The notes under the pieces: generated by a model
Seen by the model: only the letters and a program-made list of their open reading frames with translations
Databases searched by the model: none
What the model was told of the DNA's origin: nothing
Position numbers and translations under genes: made by a program
From: Spirochaetia bacterium
Lineage (GTDB): Bacteria > Spirochaetota > Spirochaetia > Sphaerochaetales > Sphaerochaetaceae
DNA: 14,202 nucleotides
Assembly: GCA_009929055.1 (NCBI GenBank)
Contig: SABI01000035.1
Coordinates: 1-14,202, forward strand
Reading direction: 5' to 3'
Shown: in pieces, positions 11,179 to 14,202 of the stretch
How positions within the stretch are numbered: the stretch's first letter is position 1
Layout of the letters: each line of letters opens with the position of its first letter

Positions 11179-12551
11179 TGGCTTTAATTAAAAAACAACT
11201 CTTAGCTAAAGAGGATATGCTACTATCAGCAGATAATACACCCGTGAGCCAGGCAAGGGCTGGTACTACTGTATCCGTGCACCCAGTTAATGCTAGTGTT
11301 ATACCTTTTGATGAAACTAGGAGTATCTCTGAGGCTATACAAGGTGTAACATATACCCACCCACTAACTCACCCTGTATCTATTATAGATGGGTCTAGCA
11401 ACCCTTCAAAGTTTGTTAAAACAGATGCTTTAGGTAATACAGGTTTTGATGGCGTAGCATGGGCAGATATTGAGGGCAAACCGGGTACCTATACACCAAG
11501 TGCGCATGAGCATAGTTTAGACGAAGTTACTTCTGGTAGTTTAGTAGCTTCTAGGATTATAGTTTCTGAAAATAGGCAGTTTATAACAGCAGACCAGCTT
11601 ATAACTTTAGCTAATGCAGAAAGTTTAAGTAATAAAGGCCAGCCACTTGGTTATGCCCCACTGGATAGCCAAGGTAAAATTAACCCTCAATATCTAGGTA
11701 GTTTAACTATACTAGATGTGTTTACTCCAGCTGACCTTCCTAGTATGCTAGCATTAACAGCACAGCCAGGTGATGTAGCTTTTAGGCTTGATACAAGTAC
11801 TACATATATGCTAATAGCACTACCTGCCAGCACAGAAGCTAACTGGAAGCAGTTAAGTAACTCAGTAGGTGTATTAAGTGTTAATGGGTTATCAGGTTCA
11901 GTTAGTATTAGTACTGATGACGTGCCAGAAGGCGCTGCTAAGTACTATACTGATGAAAAAGTAGACGATAGAGTTGCAGCATTATTACAAGCAGGCACAA
12001 ATATTACTCTAACTTACAATGATGCTTTAAATACTTTAATAATTAGTGCTAATGATACAAGTGTAAATTGGAGTGAAATTCAAAGTAAGCCTACTACTAT
12101 AAGTGATTATGGAATTACGGATGCGTATACTAAAACTGAGTCTGATGCAGTGTCTTCACTAAAAGCTAACTTAGCTAGTCCAACATTAACTGGAACTCCT
12201 ACGGCACCTACTGCAAGTGTCGGTACGAATACAACACAATTAGCAACCACTGCTTTTGTAAAGGCTGAAATTGCAAACGACACTTATAGCAAAACAGAGT
12301 TAAATACTTTTAATATTTTTAGAGCTGATAAATACTTGGCTACACAAAACATAGCAGCTATGCTATATACAAGTGGCAATCTAACTAAGATACAGTACAT
12401 AGATGCAACAGATGTTAACTATGAGGTATTGTCTTATACTTTAGGTAACTTAACCAATATAGCGCACTACGTAAGCTCAGTACTTAAAGGCAATACAGTT
12501 TTAACATATACTGACGGTGCATTGACATCAGCAGTATTTATAGGAGTATAA
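11178..12551 (+). CDS. Tail fibre / receptor-binding protein, 457 aa
   Basis: The protein has several fibre hallmarks: HPLTHPVSIIDGSSNPSKF (61-79), WADIEGKPGTYTPSAHEH (95-112), the trimer-type segment KYYTDEKVDDRVAALLQAGT (255-274), WSEIQSKPTTISDYGITDAY (298-317) and the widespread LTGTPTAPTASVGTNTTQLA (337-356). The C-terminal end holds three beta-type repeats beginning YTSGNLT (397), YTLGNLT (420) and YTDGALT (444). It would be a trimeric fibre carrying host recognition at its tip. GGAGG is 6 bases before the ATG. It follows the adaptor, so there is no tail tube, tape measure or baseplate gene between head and fibre genes here; these must lie elsewhere. Confidence 0.8.
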   Translation: MALIKKQLLAKEDMLLSADNTPVSQARAGTTVSVHPVNASVIPFDETRSISEAIQGVTYTHPLTHPVSIIDGSSNPSKFVKTDALGNTGFDGVAWADIEGKPGTYTPSAHEHSLDEVTSGSLVASRIIVSENRQFITADQLITLANAESLSNKGQPLGYAPLDSQGKINPQYLGSLTILDVFTPADLPSMLALTAQPGDVAFRLDTSTTYMLIALPASTEANWKQLSNSVGVLSVNGLSGSVSISTDDVPEGAAKYYTDEKVDDRVAALLQAGTNITLTYNDALNTLIISANDTSVNWSEIQSKPTTISDYGITDAYTKTESDAVSSLKANLASPTLTGTPTAPTASVGTNTTQLATTAFVKAEIANDTYSKTELNTFNIFRADKYLATQNIAAMLYTSGNLTKIQYIDATDVNYEVLSYTLGNLTNIAHYVSSVLKGNTVLTYTDGALTSAVFIGV

Positions 12552-12552
12552 C

Positions 12553-13938
12553 ATGGACGCAGTAAGCTATTCACACGCAGATAAACAGAAACAAAGAATT
12601 GAAAAGATTATAGCTCAACCCGATAGTACATCAGGACTAGTATCACTGCCTAGTACTATAGCTAGTGGTGAGACGATAACGATACCAGCAGGTAGAACAG
12701 TAGTCCATCCAAATCTGCAAGTAGATGGTACACTGACAGTAGATGGTACGTTGTTTATACCAAGTGGTGGAACATATAGTGCTACTGAAGTAGATGCTAC
12801 AGTGGTGAAACAGAATGGCAATGTGGTAGCTAATGATAGTGCTGTTATACATAACACTGGAGCTGAAACTAAAGCAGGTGTGCTAACATTAACTGATGGA
12901 CTAATCCTGCAAGGACAAAATGTAAGTCCATTTAGTGGCTTCAAGAACTACATTATCAATGGTGGATTTGATGTTTGGCAGAGAGGTACGTTAGGATTTG
13001 ATGTAACCAATGGATTGTCGGGTACGTATTGTGATATGTATAGATATGCAAATGTTACCGGACAAGGTACTCTATCCTTGTCAAAAAGCACTATATCATA
13101 TAGTGGACAAACATATACTTCACTAAAAGCTACTGTTTCTAGTCCATTAGCACTAAGCGGTGTAGCTTATGGACACTATTTCTCAATAGAAGATAAAAAT
13201 GCTAAAAACTTAGTTAATAAAGAGTTTACAATATCTTTTCTTATGGAAGTTAATTATGCTGGTAATTATAGTTTTTCTATTAGAAAGATAAACGATGATG
13301 GAGGAACTACAACATCATTTTTAAAACTAATCCAGTGCGTGGCTGGTGTAAACAAAGTAACAATAACAGTACCTGCTGATGCATCTTATATTTCTTCAAA
13401 TTCTACAACTGGTAGAGGTTTAAACATATCAATAGGTACATATGTTAGCACAGATACTTCTACCACTGAAGGATGGCAGTCAGGCAACTTGGCTTCTATA
13501 TCTTCAGCATATAAGTGGATTACACAGAGTGGGGCTTATATCAATATAGCACAAGTACAACTTGAAGAAGGCTCAGTAGCTACACCGTTTGAGAAACGAC
13601 CTTATGGGTTAGAGTTGAGTTTGTGTCAGAGGTACTATGAAGTACTTGGTGTTGGGTATGGGGTAGCAAAAGATGCATCTAGTATGGTTTTGCATTTTAG
13701 TGCATCGCCAAAGAGAATACAACCAACAGGTATTCTTCTAACTTCTGCTCTTTATGGCGAGTCGCCTATTAATATAACTGCAATAGGTTCCACAGCTTCT
13801 ACACTGGCTGCTCTAATGAATCAACAGGCTCATCATAATGGAGGTTATATGTGTTTAGTTACTGGATTTAACAGTATGACAGCAAACACTAATGCCAGTA
13901 TTAATGCTAATTTAATAGCTCTATTGGCAGAACTATAA
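12553..13938 (+). CDS. Second tail fibre / carbohydrate-binding type protein, 461 aa
   Basis: The N-terminal part (PAGRTVVHPNLQVDGTLTVD, about 46-65, followed by GTLFIPSGG) reads as a beta-helix fold. The centre holds KNYIINGGFDVWQRGT (131-146), a signature of phage fibre and carbohydrate-binding-module-like proteins, followed by a jelly-roll-like section. Near 330-362, INIAQVQLEEGSVATPFEKR and SLCQRYYE complete the same signature. The C-terminal 100 residues are less typical and may be the tip. TAGGAG at 12540-12545 precedes the ATG. One base separates it from the preceding fibre gene, so both are made together; it may be the tip or adhesin on that fibre. The family match is strong, the exact role inferred. 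Confidence 0.8.
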   Translation: MDAVSYSHADKQKQRIEKIIAQPDSTSGLVSLPSTIASGETITIPAGRTVVHPNLQVDGTLTVDGTLFIPSGGTYSATEVDATVVKQNGNVVANDSAVIHNTGAETKAGVLTLTDGLILQGQNVSPFSGFKNYIINGGFDVWQRGTLGFDVTNGLSGTYCDMYRYANVTGQGTLSLSKSTISYSGQTYTSLKATVSSPLALSGVAYGHYFSIEDKNAKNLVNKEFTISFLMEVNYAGNYSFSIRKINDDGGTTTSFLKLIQCVAGVNKVTITVPADASYISSNSTTGRGLNISIGTYVSTDTSTTEGWQSGNLASISSAYKWITQSGAYINIAQVQLEEGSVATPFEKRPYGLELSLCQRYYEVLGVGYGVAKDASSMVLHFSASPKRIQPTGILLTSALYGESPINITAIGSTASTLAALMNQQAHHNGGYMCLVTGFNSMTANTNASINANLIALLAEL

Positions 13939-13947
13939 GGATAACAA

Positions 13948-14202
13948 ATGGAAATTATAACAGTAAAGCTACAACAAAATGGATACCTACTAAACGGAAC
14001 TATGTCAGTCCCTATGGCTAATGGTAATCGTGAATATGAATTCATAAAAGAGTGGATAGCAGAAGGTAATGTACCTGAGCCTGAATTCACAGAAGAAGAG
14101 CTAAATAATAATAGAATAGCTGAAATAAAGGCTGAAGCAGGTAGGATAATCACTGAAAGATACCCTAGCTTCAAGCAAGTAAATGCACAGTTAGGCATAT
14201 AT
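13948..14202 (+). CDS. Partial fibre-assembly-type protein, running off the right edge
   Basis: The frame opens at the ATG at 13948 and is still open after 85 codons. It begins MEIITVKLQQNGYLLNGTMS, followed by EYEFIKEWIAEGNVPEPEFT and a helical part with AEAGRIITERYPSFKQVNAQ. This acidic stretch followed by RYPxxKQ resembles short phage proteins encoded after fibre genes (tail-fibre assembly or XkdW/DUF4376-like). AAGG lies 7 bases before the ATG. A chaperone role for the fibre is the likely reading, but it is based on position and a loose pattern. Confidence 0.6.
   Translation, partial: MEIITVKLQQNGYLLNGTMSVPMANGNREYEFIKEWIAEGNVPEPEFTEEELNNNRIAEIKAEAGRIITERYPSFKQVNAQLGIY

Noticed and set aside
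12615..12944. A 109-codon minus-strand frame inside the second fibre gene.
   Set aside because: It lies antisense to a clear fibre protein and has no ribosome binding site or promoter.
13845..14198. A 117-codon minus-strand frame at the right edge.
   Set aside because: The plus strand carries the end of the fibre gene and a well-started next gene; the minus frame is a shadow.

Overview
The window is part of a tailed double-stranded DNA phage or prophage (Caudoviricetes). The evidence is a terminase pair, a scaffold, a major capsid protein, a head-tail adaptor, two fibre-type proteins and a D5-type primase/helicase. No integrase, repressor of a known family, tRNA, rRNA, insertion sequence or CRISPR array is visible. 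The DNA is AT-rich. Ribosome binding sites are clear (AAGGAG or GGAGG type) and -10 boxes are sigma70-like (TATAAT, often extended TGnTATAAT). That argues against a Bacteroidetes host but does not fix the host further. TAA, TAG and TGA all act as stops, so the genetic code looks standard.

Layout: there are two arms with opposite transcription. Positions 1-5698 are on the minus strand and hold the replication and probable early genes. From right to left these are a 67-aa protein, a 195-aa protein, a 63-aa protein under a 45-bp palindrome, an AT-rich repeat region (4164-4516), a 213-aa coiled-coil protein, a 771-aa primase-polymerase/SF3 helicase, a 45-aa two-helix membrane protein, and a chain of small overlapping genes that runs off the left edge. 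Positions 6173-14202 are on the plus strand and hold the packaging and virion genes: small terminase, large terminase, scaffold, major capsid protein, small head protein, head-tail adaptor, two fibre proteins and the start of a fibre-assembly-type protein. A 474-base divergent region (5699-6172) separates the arms and contains an isolated GC-rich tract that could be the packaging (cos-like) site.

The main discovery is a shared promoter architecture. Six transcription units on both strands begin with TTAAG-N6-TTAAG-N11-TATAAT at exact spacing (two 5-base boxes 11 bp apart, with the proximal box 11 bp from the -10). This resembles promoters where a dimer of an OmpR/PhoB-type activator replaces the -35 element, and suggests one regulator controls both the replication and the virion arm. 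Further box pairs without a -10 lie in the AT-rich repeat region and in the divergent region. The 63-aa gene has no such boxes. Its -10 lies in the centre of a perfect 21-bp inverted repeat.

Two absences or additions matter. There is no portal gene between the large terminase and the scaffold, where it usually lies; a promoter occupies that gap. At least three short genes (45, 33 and 18 codons) with good start signals sit in the minus-strand arm.
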